64,000 nt of DNA from Stieleria tagensis (GCF_024129865.1 NZ_JAMYFE010000044.1:1-64000), one strand, 5' to 3'. Positions 1-9,666 are shown, numbered from the stretch's first letter. Program-made: numbers and translations. Notes: generated by a model not told the origin, from the letters alone.

Positions 1-13
1 GCGCAACTTCAAA

Positions 14-72
14 ACGCGTGAGCGAGGGATTTAGGGTATTAATGGGATCCCTCGCTGATGCGTCGGGTTACC
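14..72. repeat. Palindromic dispersed intergenic repeat, copy A
   Basis: This stretch shares its core (GCGAGGGATTTAGGGT, then GGGATCCCTCGCT, then GCGTCGGGTTACC) with 38784-38850 and 61624-61691. Its two halves are self-complementary around AGCGAGGGAT/ATCCCTCGCT, so it can fold into a long hairpin. The left GTAACCC arm seen in the other two copies is replaced here by GCGCAACTTCAAA. It lies downstream of the minus-strand gene ending at 155. Confidence 0.8.
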
Positions 73-134
73 ATTTTCCGGTGCAACAACAAAACGCCCG
101 CAGGTATTTCGTGTGCCGGGTTGTTGATGCTAGC

Positions 135-151
135 GCCAGGTTGCACCTGGC
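135..151. other. Short hairpin (GCCAGGT-TGC-ACCTGGC)
   Basis: A 7-bp perfect stem with a 3-base loop lies immediately after the minus-strand gene ending at 155. There is no T-tract on either side, so it is not a canonical intrinsic terminator. It may help stop transcription or stabilise the mRNA end. Confidence 0.35.
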
Positions 152-154
152 CTA

Positions 155-706
155 CTAAATGAGCAGATCGCTCGATCCGTCCTCGCCTTCTTCCCAATAC
201 CGGCGGACTTCGCGCAACCCGTAGGCACACATCTCAAAGTGTTCACTCATGCGGTGGATCAAATCGCTGGGCGGTCGGTCTTCGCCGCCTTCGATTTCTG
301 CGGCCATCGCGTACGCCAACTTGCCTTGACGACAATAGTCGACGAACTGGTCGGGCGATCCCGCAGCGGTTTTGTGATGCGTCAAACTTTCCGGATACAT
401 GCCGGACCAAAACAAAGTGAAATCGCCCACATGGCGGTACACCTCGCGCTTGGCCAGTCCGATTCGACGCTCGGCCTCGGAAATCATTTGTACGACATGC
501 TTGGTTCGCATCCCATCGCTTTGCCGCAACGAATACAGAGATTCGACACGAACGAATCGAAGCATCAGATCGCCGACATAGTCGACCAACTGCACGTCAA
601 CGACACCCAGTTTGGTGTGGAAGATGAATTCGCTGATGCCGCGGAAGAACCGTTCGATGGTTGTCGAATCACGTCCTTCTGAATCGTGCTCGGATACAGA
701 CGCCAT
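155..706 (-). CDS. Uncharacterised protein, about 183 aa
   Basis: I do not recognise a named family. The longest frame starts at 760, but the ATG at 706 is preceded by GGGAGGG seven bases upstream, a good Shine-Dalgarno match, so I start there. The product is soluble, with no signal peptide or membrane segment, and is rich in charged residues. The middle part (I-S-E-A-E-R-R-I-G-L-A-K-R-E) looks helical, and the C-terminus is acidic (EEGEDGSSD). Aromatic and acidic residues in the first half (ISEFIFHTKLG, DYVGDLMLRF) suggest a folded alpha-helical protein. It is followed, after about 130 bp, by a sulfatase on the same strand; no functional link is evident. Coding status is supported by length, start context and lack of a competing frame. 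Confidence 0.6.
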   Translation of the reverse strand: MASVSEHDSEGRDSTTIERFFRGISEFIFHTKLGVVDVQLVDYVGDLMLRFVRVESLYSLRQSDGMRTKHVVQMISEAERRIGLAKREVYRHVGDFTLFWSGMYPESLTHHKTAAGSPDQFVDYCRQGKLAYAMAAEIEGGEDRPPSDLIHRMSEHFEMCAYGLREVRRYWEEGEDGSSDLLI

Positions 707-842
707 GGCAAACCCTCCCGAATAAGAACAGGGGGCGAAACCGCTGCGGCCAGCGAGCACACGTCGGTTTTCGCTTTGTTGTGATTCGACAGCTAGCGGT
801 ATCGCTCGCTTCCCGTCAAGACCATTTCATTATAGTTGCAAT

Positions 843-2501
843 TCAGTCCTCGGTTTGCAAACTGCCCCACCAATCCGGATTCGGTTGCCAATCGGCCTCC
901 AGGATTTCAGAGTGGAAGGACTCCAGCCGTTCTTTCGATTTGGTTTGCAGTTGCTGATAGAATGCTTCTGTTTTTTTTACGTCATAGCGAGGGTCTGGTT
1001 CGGGCCGTTTGGCATCCACCTGGGTCAACCACTGGTCGAGCTGTTGCCAGAGCTGCGCGGCGCGTGCCGGATGTGTTCTCGCCAGATCACTCTGTTCCCC
1101 TGGATCGCTGGCCAAGTGATACAACTCGTTGCGGCCGTCTTCGTAGTAGTGGATCAGTTTCCAACCCTGGTCCAGGATGCTGGCGTGCGGTTCACCGCCT
1201 TGGTTTCCATAGTGCGGGTAATGCCAATACAAAGGCCGATCGGCAATCGAATCGCCCTCCAAAATCGGTTTCAAACTGACACCGTCGAGATGCTGCTGGG
1301 GGCGCAGCGGCAATCCGCACAGATCCAGCAGCGTGGGATAGAGATCGGCACCGGTGACCGGAACGTCGGACGATGAACCGGCAGGAACTTTGGCCGGGAA
1401 GCGAATGTAAAACGGCTCCCGAACGCCGCCTTCCCACTGCCGCCCCTTGCCGCCGCGGAAAGGCAGGTTGGATGTGCAAAAGGCATCGCCAGACGAAACA
1501 CCGCCGTTGTCACTGGTGAAGATCACGATCGTGTTTTCAGTCAAACCGTTTTGGTCGAGGGCATCCATCACCAAACCAACGGCGTCGTCAACGGTTTCGA
1601 CCATTCCGGCATACACCGGGTGGTCTTGAACCTGACGTACCGGCAGCGTGCGATCGACAAAAAAACGATCTTCGCCGGCTGGTCGCTGTGGCGCCAGTTG
1701 ACGGTACTTTTCCCACAACGCCTTGGTGGTCTGTACCGGACCGTGGACACTGTAGAAGGACAGCATCGCAAAAAAAGGCTGGTCCTTGTGCGCGACAATG
1801 TAGTCCGCTGTTTCCTGTGCCAATCGCATCGGCAACGATTCGCCATTGGGACCGCTCTCTAACACAGGATTGTTGTAGGGAGCAAAATAGCCGCCGGGGG
1901 GGCTGCCACGATCATGCCCCCCCTTGTTCACTTCGTATCCATGATCGGTCGGCCAGGAACCCTTGCCGCCCAAGTGCCATTTCCCGGCGAAAAATGTCGC
2001 GTACCCGCCTTCACGCAGCGCTTCGGCCACTGTGATTTCTTCGGCCGGCAATTGGTGCTTGTATTGCGCCGGCAACACTCGGTTGGGACGCGTCCATTCC
2101 AATCCACTCTTGGCACCAATCCAATCGGTGATTCCGTTTCGCGCAGGAAACGTTCCCAACTGAATGCTGGCCCGCGAAGGACTGCAAACACAGCAGGTTG
2201 CGTAGCCGTTTTTAAACCGCATTCCTTCCTCGGCAATTCGATCGATATGCGGCGATCGATAGTAAGTGCTTCCTTCGCCCGACAAATCGACCGCGCCCAT
2301 GTCGTCCATCAAAATCAAAACCACGTTGGGTTTCTCCGCGGCCTTCACATCAGCGGCGGACTGGCCGATCGCCGCAAAAAGAATCGTTAACATCAACACC
2401 CCAACATTCCTGGGGCTGTAGTGGTCAAAAGAAAACGGCATCGGTGTTGTGGATCCGGGAACGCGGCGAAACGGCGGGGGAATAATCGACATGTTCATCA
2501 T
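843..2501 (-). CDS. Secreted sulfatase (arylsulfatase A type)
   Basis: This is a formylglycine-dependent sulfatase of the alkaline-phosphatase superfamily, expected to hydrolyse sulfate esters, in planctomycetes typically on algal polysaccharides. Visible motifs are the metal-binding DDMGAVDL near residue 66, the formylglycine motif C-S-P-S-R at about 106-110 (Cys type), GKWHLGG near residue 172, and TSDNGG near residue 330. The N-terminus has a hydrophobic stretch (VGVLMLTILFAAIG) ending before ADVKAAEKPN, so it is exported. The first ATG is used; an internal ATG at 2441 would place the signal peptide closer to the N-terminus and is a reasonable alternative. Length (about 550 aa) fits the family. 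No anaerobic maturase gene is adjacent, so maturation must rely on an enzyme elsewhere. The substrate cannot be told from sequence. Confidence 0.93.
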   Translation of the reverse strand: MMNMSIIPPPFRRVPGSTTPMPFSFDHYSPRNVGVLMLTILFAAIGQSAADVKAAEKPNVVLILMDDMGAVDLSGEGSTYYRSPHIDRIAEEGMRFKNGYATCCVCSPSRASIQLGTFPARNGITDWIGAKSGLEWTRPNRVLPAQYKHQLPAEEITVAEALREGGYATFFAGKWHLGGKGSWPTDHGYEVNKGGHDRGSPPGGYFAPYNNPVLESGPNGESLPMRLAQETADYIVAHKDQPFFAMLSFYSVHGPVQTTKALWEKYRQLAPQRPAGEDRFFVDRTLPVRQVQDHPVYAGMVETVDDAVGLVMDALDQNGLTENTIVIFTSDNGGVSSGDAFCTSNLPFRGGKGRQWEGGVREPFYIRFPAKVPAGSSSDVPVTGADLYPTLLDLCGLPLRPQQHLDGVSLKPILEGDSIADRPLYWHYPHYGNQGGEPHASILDQGWKLIHYYEDGRNELYHLASDPGEQSDLARTHPARAAQLWQQLDQWLTQVDAKRPEPDPRYDVKKTEAFYQQLQTKSKERLESFHSEILEADWQPNPDWWGSLQTED

Positions 2502-2588
2502 ACTCGCTGAAGACAGCGCCGGAACACACCCGGACGTTGATCCGCGGTCGGGTAGGCCAATCCCCAGCGATGGTCCAAGTCGTATACT

Positions 2589-4838
2589 ATGACAATGTCC
2601 AGCGACCGAAAGCCTATCGACCCGACCGCGCGCTCGCAGTGGCCGACGCTTGACCAGTCGGCTCGCTCACGCCGTGGACTGGGACAATCCACGATCTTCA
2701 GCATGGTGCGTCATGCGCCGGTCGGACCGTTTTCACCGTTGATCGCTGCCTTGGTCGTGCTGATGCTGGTTGGCGTCACCCTGTACGTCGGCTGGAAAGT
2801 CCGCCAAAGCATCCGCGATGGCATTCGAAATTCGCTGCAGACCGTGTTGGCGGCCAACGTCACGGCGCTCGACCTGTGGCTTTCCGAACAACGTGTCGCG
2901 GCCCAACGAATCGTGTCGGATCCTAAGATCCGGTCGGCGCTGTTAGAGATTTTGGAACAGGCTTCCGAAACGCCAGGTTTACCCGATTCGATCGCCCCCA
3001 ATGACGCGCACCCCGCCGGCGAAATCCTGGCCGCTGAAACGCAGCGTTTGCAATCCGCCGGTTATCTGGGCTGGACCCTGATCACGTCACTCGGACAGAT
3101 CGTGGATTCCAGCGATAACCGATTCGACGGCCAACAGTTGCCGTTGACCAAATCCATGTTCGCGCGACTGGCCGCCGGACACCCAATCGTCACCCGCCCG
3201 CTGGCAATCAAGACCTCTCCCGGCGAACCGATGACGGCTGTGATGTGTTCCATCGTTCCGCTTCAACATGACGTGCGTACGATCGGCGCGATCGCGTTGA
3301 TGATCGACCCGGCAAAACAATTCACCGATATCCTGACCGTGGCTCGAATCGGCAACAGCGGGGAAACCTATGCGTTTGACGACACCGCGTTGCTGATTTC
3401 GCGCAGCCGTTTCGAAGCACAACTACGAAACGTGGGGCTGCTAAAACCCGATCAATCCAGCCCGCTGGTGATCAACGTCCGCGACCCTGGCGAAGACCTG
3501 CGCGATCTGGATCGCGTCCCCGGCAACCCTGAAGATTGGCCGATGACCACCATGGCCGATAGCGCCACCCGCGGTGGCGACGGTGTGGATGTGGTTGGCT
3601 ATCGAAACTACCGCGGCGTGCCGGTGGTCGGCGCCTGGCGGTGGCTGTCCGAATACGGATTCGGGTTGGCCACCGAGCAGGAAGTCGACGAAGCATTTGT
3701 GCCACTGCAAATCCTTCGCAATTCATTCATTGCCCTGCTCGCATCGGTCGTGATCGCCGGTGCCAGTTTGTTCGCGCTGGCATGGATCACACATCCGCGT
3801 GACCCACCACAGCACCGTGTCGAAGCGTTAAATCGTCGGTTGGGGCAATACGATCTGCAACAACGAATCGGCCGCGGAGGAATGGGAACGGTCTATCTGG
3901 GGGCGCACGGATTGTTGGATCGAAAGGTCGCCATCAAAGTGTTGGAGAACACCCAAGCCAGCGAACGATCGTTGGCCCGGTTTCAACGCGAAGTCCAACT
4001 GACGGCCAGTCTGAAACACCCCAACACCATTGAAATCTATGACTTTGGTCGGACCGACGATGGCACTTTTTTTTACGTGATGGAATTTGTCGACGGGATC
4101 TCACTGGAACAACTGGTTGACTACTACGGCCGCCAGCCTGCCGAACGCGTGATCTACCTGCTGTTGCAAATCTGTGGCTCGATCGCCGAAGCACATCAGT
4201 CTGGAATGGTGCATCGCGATATCAAACCCGCCAACGTTCTGTTGACCTCGCGAAGTGGGATTCATGACTTGATCAAGGTGTTGGATTTCGGATTGGCTAA
4301 ACAAACCGACCACGATTCATTGCAACTGACGCGCAGTGATTCGCTGACCGGAACGCCCTTGTTCATGTCGCCCGAATCCATTCGCGATGCCTCGGCCGCG
4401 GACACACTCAGCGACATCTATTCGATCGGTGCGGTCGGCTACACCCTTTTGACCGGCAAACCGCCCTTCGACGGCGATACACCAGCCGACGTGTGCGCTC
4501 AAAAACTGCATGGCGAACCGCAACGCCCCGAGAACAAAATCCAAGTGCCGTTGGCGGGCGACTTGCAAGATGTGTTGATGCGTTGTTTGCGACTGGATCC
4601 CGAAATGCGGCCACAGTCGGTCGGCGAACTCGCCGCTCTGCTGTCGACTTGTTCGGATTGCCCCTATTGGACGCAGCAAGACGCGGCTCTATGGTGGCAA
4701 GAGGTTTTTGACGGACCCTATTTAGATGACTTTGAATTTGACCCCGCTACGCCACCACCCGGTGGCACACGCGGCGACACCGCGGTGAATGACAAACGCC
4801 AGGTCGTCAGTCCCTCAGCTCAATCAACGGCGAACTGA
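2589..4838 (+). CDS. Membrane sensor Ser/Thr protein kinase (dCache-like plus kinase)
   Basis: The predicted order is a short cytoplasmic N-terminus, a membrane segment at about 50-72, an extracytoplasmic region of about 300 residues resembling a double-Cache sensor, a second membrane segment at about 380-400, and a Hanks-type kinase at about 418-690. Kinase motifs are complete: glycine loop IGRGGMGTVYLG, VAIK, catalytic loop HRDIKPANVLL, DFGLAK, and GTPLFMSPES in the activation region. The order is unusual because the sensor is N-terminal and the kinase C-terminal, as in a receptor kinase. A start at 2703 (MVRHAPVG) is possible. It is the first gene of an operon with two GTPases (9 bp to the next gene) and an ExbB-like protein, so it may phosphorylate one of them; that is inference. 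Confidence 0.9.
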   Translation: MTMSSDRKPIDPTARSQWPTLDQSARSRRGLGQSTIFSMVRHAPVGPFSPLIAALVVLMLVGVTLYVGWKVRQSIRDGIRNSLQTVLAANVTALDLWLSEQRVAAQRIVSDPKIRSALLEILEQASETPGLPDSIAPNDAHPAGEILAAETQRLQSAGYLGWTLITSLGQIVDSSDNRFDGQQLPLTKSMFARLAAGHPIVTRPLAIKTSPGEPMTAVMCSIVPLQHDVRTIGAIALMIDPAKQFTDILTVARIGNSGETYAFDDTALLISRSRFEAQLRNVGLLKPDQSSPLVINVRDPGEDLRDLDRVPGNPEDWPMTTMADSATRGGDGVDVVGYRNYRGVPVVGAWRWLSEYGFGLATEQEVDEAFVPLQILRNSFIALLASVVIAGASLFALAWITHPRDPPQHRVEALNRRLGQYDLQQRIGRGGMGTVYLGAHGLLDRKVAIKVLENTQASERSLARFQREVQLTASLKHPNTIEIYDFGRTDDGTFFYVMEFVDGISLEQLVDYYGRQPAERVIYLLLQICGSIAEAHQSGMVHRDIKPANVLLTSRSGIHDLIKVLDFGLAKQTDHDSLQLTRSDSLTGTPLFMSPESIRDASAADTLSDIYSIGAVGYTLLTGKPPFDGDTPADVCAQKLHGEPQRPENKIQVPLAGDLQDVLMRCLRLDPEMRPQSVGELAALLSTCSDCPYWTQQDAALWWQEVFDGPYLDDFEFDPATPPPGGTRGDTAVNDKRQVVSPSAQSTAN

Positions 4839-4847
4839 ACCGCGGCT

Positions 4848-6965
4848 ATGTTTGGTCAAAAACGACGAAAGAAATACAGCCAGATCGACTGGCCACGTTT
4901 GCAAGCGCTGTTGGAAGACGACGCCCGCCGCGCCGCCGTCGAGTGTTTGTATCCGACAGTTCGCAATGAAAGTTTTCTGACAGCGTTACGCCGTGTCGAT
5001 CCGCAACTCGCCGCGGATGTGATGGCACTCGGACGCCAGGTCTTTCACGGTGCTCGACTGGCCGAGTATCCCACATTGGCCGTTGCCGGCATGCTCAATA
5101 GCGGTAAAACCAGCCTGGTCGCGTCGCTGCTCAGCTCCCGTGGTCGCGAGCGCACTCTCCGCGGCGTGGCCAACCACCAAGGCACACATCGATTTGTATT
5201 GTGGCTGCCTGAAAAATGGCGTCAGGAAGAATCGTTGTGGCAATTGTTGCTGGAAGACTTTGGCAACGCCGTCGGCGAACCACCAGAATTGCTGGCCGAT
5301 CAGCCCGACGCGGCGCACGAGCAATACAACAATCGCAGCGGTGGTGCGGGCGCGCTGGGGATTCCCTTGGTCGCCACCGACCCCGCGCTGGATGAATTGG
5401 GAATCGGATTGCTGGATTGTCCCGACATCGTTTCCGACGAAGTCTTTGGTGTCGGCTCGCCCGAGCGGCGGCGGGAACTGTTGGGCAAAGCATCGACGTT
5501 TTGCAGTGCATTCTTGGTCGTTTCCACACCTAGCATGGCCCGTGACCGATCGCTCGGCGACATTTTACAAACCATTTCAGACCTGATGCCCGGGATTCCG
5601 CGGCTGTTGGCGGTCAACAAGATTCGTCCCGCTCAAACGCCAGAGGAAGTCTTGGATTCCTTTGATCCCCAGGCCAGTAAGTTTGGTGTCGAACGCGTCT
5701 ACGGCGCCTATGATTTTGAGATCCCGAAAAGCGATCCGTTTATCCCCAAGACGGCCAAACAGGGTGATCACGAAATCACGATCGAAAATTCAACGGAAGA
5801 CCCGTTGCCCATCTTTTTCTCGTTGTCCAAGGAAGCCGACAACAATCCGCCGGCTGAGATTTCCGCGGATCGTTTGTTGACACAGCTGACAACAGAACTG
5901 GAACGCCCGGAATCATCCGATCGATTTTTGATGGGTCGCCAAGCCGCCTTGCGACGCGCGATCTGGGACGTCGGGATGGATACCGTCGAGTCTGATGCAC
6001 AGACATCGATCAAGTTGACCCAGCGCGCCCGACGCACGTTGCTAGACACCACCATCAGTCTGTTTACAAAGCAAACGCCTGGTGGCGCAATCACCGAAGT
6101 CCGTATGCACCAGTCGGGTCGCATCGTGCGCCAGTTGGCCGATGCCTTTTGTGATGCGGCTCCCTGGTACGCGCGCTGGGGTGTGCGGATCAATACCTTT
6201 ATCCAAGGTCGCGCCAAAGCCGCCACGGACTTGATCAAACAGTATGCGCCGACCGCACTGGCGGAAAAATATGCCGAATCGATCAAAGAAAAATTCAAAG
6301 CCAAAAAGGTCGGGCATCTGGTCGACCCGGAAGACCTGGACGGCTCGCTGCGGCGATTCGGCGCGCCGTTGACCTTGCCGCAGTGGTTCGCCGGCGAAAA
6401 TGACCCTGTCGACCCGGCCGCATGGCGCCAGGTGATGAATGACGTTCTGCAAACCTTTGACGAAAACGATCGGGTTCAATTCGACAGCGATCAACTGCGG
6501 ATCGTTGCCGAAGAAATGTGGCAACAAATCCCCCGCCACAAAAAGCTGGCTTTCGGGCTAACGCCATTGGCAGCGATGTTGGCGGCGTTTGGCAGTATCC
6601 TGATGTTGCCGTTCGACTTTGGGACTTCCATCTTGGCCAATGCATCCATCGTCGAACTGTTGGCCGCCGCCGGACTGACCGCGTTCTCAGCCTACTGGGC
6701 GGGCGGCAAGAACGCCCAGACACTCAGCAACCAAGCCGCCGTCGAACAGATGTCAATGTTCTACGTGTTGTTGTGTCAGCGGATCGGGATTGATCCGGGC
6801 AATCCGCTGCCGTCGATTCAGCTGAAACAAACCAAGATCCCCTTTCCGACGCCGAATTTAAGTGTCTCGTCGGTGAACGATACGATGCGTCATTTACCAG
6901 TTTATCGAATGCGTGACAGCTTTCGCCAAGAACTCTCCGGGATCATTCCTCGCCAAGGGAAATGA
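4848..6965 (+). CDS. Membrane-associated P-loop GTPase, dynamin-like
   Basis: A 705-residue P-loop protein. The Walker A motif is GMLNSGKTS at 81-89, the switch-II/Walker B region is LLDCPDI near 190, and the position of the base-specificity motif reads NKIR (about 258), so the usual NKxD aspartate is replaced. Long helical regions follow. Near residues 565-620 there are two hydrophobic stretches (LTPLAAMLAAFGSILMLPF and IVELLAAAGLTAFSAYW), compatible with a membrane hairpin, followed by about 80 soluble residues. A GTPase core followed by helices and a membrane hairpin recalls bacterial dynamin-like proteins and YfjP-type GTPases, but I cannot assign it to a named family. It is sandwiched between the kinase and a second GTPase of different sequence, and the tight spacing indicates an operon. 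The substrate membrane process is unknown. Confidence 0.75.
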   Translation: MFGQKRRKKYSQIDWPRLQALLEDDARRAAVECLYPTVRNESFLTALRRVDPQLAADVMALGRQVFHGARLAEYPTLAVAGMLNSGKTSLVASLLSSRGRERTLRGVANHQGTHRFVLWLPEKWRQEESLWQLLLEDFGNAVGEPPELLADQPDAAHEQYNNRSGGAGALGIPLVATDPALDELGIGLLDCPDIVSDEVFGVGSPERRRELLGKASTFCSAFLVVSTPSMARDRSLGDILQTISDLMPGIPRLLAVNKIRPAQTPEEVLDSFDPQASKFGVERVYGAYDFEIPKSDPFIPKTAKQGDHEITIENSTEDPLPIFFSLSKEADNNPPAEISADRLLTQLTTELERPESSDRFLMGRQAALRRAIWDVGMDTVESDAQTSIKLTQRARRTLLDTTISLFTKQTPGGAITEVRMHQSGRIVRQLADAFCDAAPWYARWGVRINTFIQGRAKAATDLIKQYAPTALAEKYAESIKEKFKAKKVGHLVDPEDLDGSLRRFGAPLTLPQWFAGENDPVDPAAWRQVMNDVLQTFDENDRVQFDSDQLRIVAEEMWQQIPRHKKLAFGLTPLAAMLAAFGSILMLPFDFGTSILANASIVELLAAAGLTAFSAYWAGGKNAQTLSNQAAVEQMSMFYVLLCQRIGIDPGNPLPSIQLKQTKIPFPTPNLSVSSVNDTMRHLPVYRMRDSFRQELSGIIPRQGK

Positions 6966-6998
6966 TCTGCACGACTTTGTAGATCGAATGAGTTGATC

Positions 6999-8849
6999 AT
7001 GTATGACTCCGTTTCAAATTCGTCCGACGCCTCGGCTGTGATCAGCACGCCGGGTGACGATTTTTTGCACCGCGTCCGTCGCGCCGCGACAACGGTGCTG
7101 GGCGATAGCGAAACCGGACGCTTGGTGGCGACGCTATGCGAAGAGCACGCCCGATCACGACGGTTGATCGCTCAAGATCGTGCCGCCGGCGCGTTGGTGC
7201 TGGCGGTCGTTGGAGCGACCGGTCAGGGAAAATCATGGCTGGTCCGCCAATTAGTCCGTCGCTCGCCCGCAGCCAAAACGATTCGCAGTGGCAACAATGC
7301 CGATCAAACCACCGAGGAATTGGTTTGGGTTGGGCCGCAACCACCGGCGGAATTAGATTCGCGATTCGAACGCTATGTCCGCGTCTCGGCCGCGGACATG
7401 CAACCACTGGGCACCCCCTACATGTTGGTCGACGCCCCTGGAGCGACCGACGATCGACGTGGCATCGCCGATGTGGCTCGCCGAGCCCTGTCGTTGGCAT
7501 CCGCACTGGTACTGGTGGTCAGACGTGATCAAATCCGTGGTCAAACGCCCGCCGTGTTGGCGGTGGCCAGCGAAGGCACGATCGTCATTCCGATGATCAA
7601 TGCGATCGGCCGAAACGACGATTCCTTGGAATCCGACACCGACGCTTTCCTGGCCAACCTTCGCGCCGCGGCGCCCGGAAGCTTTATCGCTCGGCCGATC
7701 GAGGTGATGGATTTCGAAGTCACCGATGACGATGCGGACGAAGTCGGTGCCGCTGCGGCCGAAGAATTGATTCGGCGACTGCAGGTCGAACTGGAAAACA
7801 ACCCGGATAGCGACCGTCGCAAAAGCACTCGGCTGGCCGCGCTCGATGGCCGCTTCCGCGCTGCGCTTAGTGGTTTGTTGTCAGACGAATTGCCTGGGTT
7901 GACGCGCGCGGTCAATCGGTTGAACGAGGAAGCCACGAAACTGCCCGGCGAAGTCGCACAGACACTGATCGGATCCGCCGGGCCGATGCAAGCGGCCGTC
8001 CGCAGCCGTCTGCGGCTGAAACTATTGACCTCCACCGGCGCGATTTGGTTTCCCTACCGTTCCATGCTAGGCGTGTTGAATCTGACCCACGGTGCCTGGG
8101 ACCGCGTGCTGTTGTCGCTGTCCGGATCGCTGCCGTCGCTGGTCAGTACGATTTGGACGTCGACCCAATCGTTGACATCCGATCGTCGCGCCAACGATGA
8201 AATGCGAGATGGATTGCAACGTCGTAGTGCCGCGGCGGTCACCGATCGTCTGGGTCCACTGGCCTCTCAGTTTCGTGACGAGCTAGCGATTTTGCGTGCC
8301 GGCCAAGATGCGGATTCGACATCCACCCACACCCGGCATCGCCCGGTCGCCGAATCCGCCATCCAATCACAACACGTGGCATCACTTGCCGGCATCGACG
8401 CACTGCAGGAACAATCACAACGTATTTTCGACGACTCGATCGAACAAACCTCGATCTCACGCGGCGCCGCAACGCTGCTGGCCTTGGTCGGCACCGCAAT
8501 CTTCTGGGTGCTGATGGCCGGCCCGTTTGTCGCCCTGTACACCGAATACCTGCAAGCAAGTTTTGATTCGCTTGCCGGAGGGCATCCCTCGATGGAACAC
8601 TTTCCCAAACCAGAATTTGCGATGGTCCTGACCAGTCTGGTCCTGTCACTTTTGCCGACCGCAATCTTCGCCATGATCGCACTCTCGATCGCACAGTCCA
8701 ATGGTCGCAGCGAACAAGCGTCGAAACTAATCCGCGATGGACATCGCGACGCGATCGAGCGTTTGCAACAAGACCGCGTGCTGCGTCTGCGTTGGGACGA
8801 TCCGCTGTTGAACGATGCAGAATTTCTGGTGTCAGCCGGCAGACGCTAG
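6999..8849 (+). CDS. Second membrane-tethered P-loop GTPase
   Basis: The frame opens with a TTG at 6993, but the ATG two codons later (6999) is preferred. Walker A is GATGQGKS near residue 72, the G3 region is VDAPGATDD near 146, and a candidate G4 region is INAIGRND. A long helical middle is followed by two membrane segments at about 490-515 and 538-568, and a short charged cytoplasmic tail. It resembles the upstream GTPase in overall plan (GTPase head, helices, C-terminal membrane hairpin) but not obviously in sequence, so the two may act as a heteromeric pair, as in tandem dynamin-like proteins. It lies 33 bp after the preceding gene. The family assignment is not certain; the coding call is strong. 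Confidence 0.75.
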   Translation: MYDSVSNSSDASAVISTPGDDFLHRVRRAATTVLGDSETGRLVATLCEEHARSRRLIAQDRAAGALVLAVVGATGQGKSWLVRQLVRRSPAAKTIRSGNNADQTTEELVWVGPQPPAELDSRFERYVRVSAADMQPLGTPYMLVDAPGATDDRRGIADVARRALSLASALVLVVRRDQIRGQTPAVLAVASEGTIVIPMINAIGRNDDSLESDTDAFLANLRAAAPGSFIARPIEVMDFEVTDDDADEVGAAAAEELIRRLQVELENNPDSDRRKSTRLAALDGRFRAALSGLLSDELPGLTRAVNRLNEEATKLPGEVAQTLIGSAGPMQAAVRSRLRLKLLTSTGAIWFPYRSMLGVLNLTHGAWDRVLLSLSGSLPSLVSTIWTSTQSLTSDRRANDEMRDGLQRRSAAAVTDRLGPLASQFRDELAILRAGQDADSTSTHTRHRPVAESAIQSQHVASLAGIDALQEQSQRIFDDSIEQTSISRGAATLLALVGTAIFWVLMAGPFVALYTEYLQASFDSLAGGHPSMEHFPKPEFAMVLTSLVLSLLPTAIFAMIALSIAQSNGRSEQASKLIRDGHRDAIERLQQDRVLRLRWDDPLLNDAEFLVSAGRR

Positions 8850-8937
8850 CTGCGTCGATTTCGTGCGGGTGATTTTTTGGCGTCGCGGATGATAGACTGG
8901 ACCCTGTTCGCTTCCGCCCGCCTAACCATCTCGATCT

Positions 8938-9666
8938 ATGACGCACCAGGGTATTCAAACAATCCTCCCCGTATTGCTGGCACAAGCCGACGGGGAAACC
9001 GCGACCGAAACGACCGGCTTGCTGGACATCGTGCTTAGCGGCGGCATTGTCGGCGCGATCATCTTGGTCGTCCTGCTGTCGCTTAGCTTCTTGGCGGCCT
9101 ACTTGGTGTTTGATCAAGTGATGACGCTGCGACGCAGCGAAGTGCTGCCCGATGGCTTGGGGGAAACAGTCCGCCAGGCGCTGCTGACCGCAAGGTTGCC
9201 CGAGGCCGATGCGGCCTGCCGTCGTGAACCCAGTGTGCTGAGTGTGGTGTTGCTGTCCGGAATGGCAGAGCTGGACTACGGGTGGCGCGAAGTCGAGAAA
9301 GCGGTCGAAGACGCGCTAGCGGAACAGTCGGCGCGTATGATGCGGCGGATCGAATACCTGTCGGTGATCGGCAACATTGCCCCAATGGTCGGCCTGTTGG
9401 GGACCGTCACCGGGATGATCTTCGCCTTTCAACAGGTTGCCGCAACCCGTGGTTCAGCCGGCGCGGGTGATTTGGCCGAAGGCATCTATCAAGCGTTGGT
9501 GACAACGGTCGGCGGCCTGATCGTGGCCATCCCCTCGCTCGCCGCCTATGCCGTCAGTCGCAACCGAGTCGACACGCTGATCGCCGACGTCGCCTTCCAA
9601 GCCCAACACGCCCTGGCCCCCGTCAAACGACGCCCCACCAAAAACGTCGCTCCCCCAAAACGCTAA
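8938..9666 (+). CDS. MotA/TolQ/ExbB-family proton channel subunit
   Basis: A 242-residue membrane protein with the family layout of three transmembrane helices: one at about 30-60 (GGIVGAIILVVLLSLSF), and two close together at about 140-165 and 180-205. The signature region IAPMVGLLGTVTGMIFAF followed by QALVTTVGGLIVAIPSLAAY is typical of TolQ/ExbB. Such proteins form a pentameric proton channel that energises a partner of the ExbD/TolR type. No ExbD/TolR gene follows; the next gene is on the opposite strand. In its operon it comes after a sensor kinase and two GTPases, which is unusual. The basic C-terminus (KRRPTKNVAPPKR) is probably cytoplasmic. Confidence 0.88.
   Translation: MTHQGIQTILPVLLAQADGETATETTGLLDIVLSGGIVGAIILVVLLSLSFLAAYLVFDQVMTLRRSEVLPDGLGETVRQALLTARLPEADAACRREPSVLSVVLLSGMAELDYGWREVEKAVEDALAEQSARMMRRIEYLSVIGNIAPMVGLLGTVTGMIFAFQQVAATRGSAGAGDLAEGIYQALVTTVGGLIVAIPSLAAYAVSRNRVDTLIADVAFQAQHALAPVKRRPTKNVAPPKR

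Noticed and set aside
8239-9117. 292-codon minus-strand frame across the second GTPase and ExbB-like genes
   Set aside because: Both plus-strand genes are strongly supported; the antisense translation is Arg-rich without motifs.
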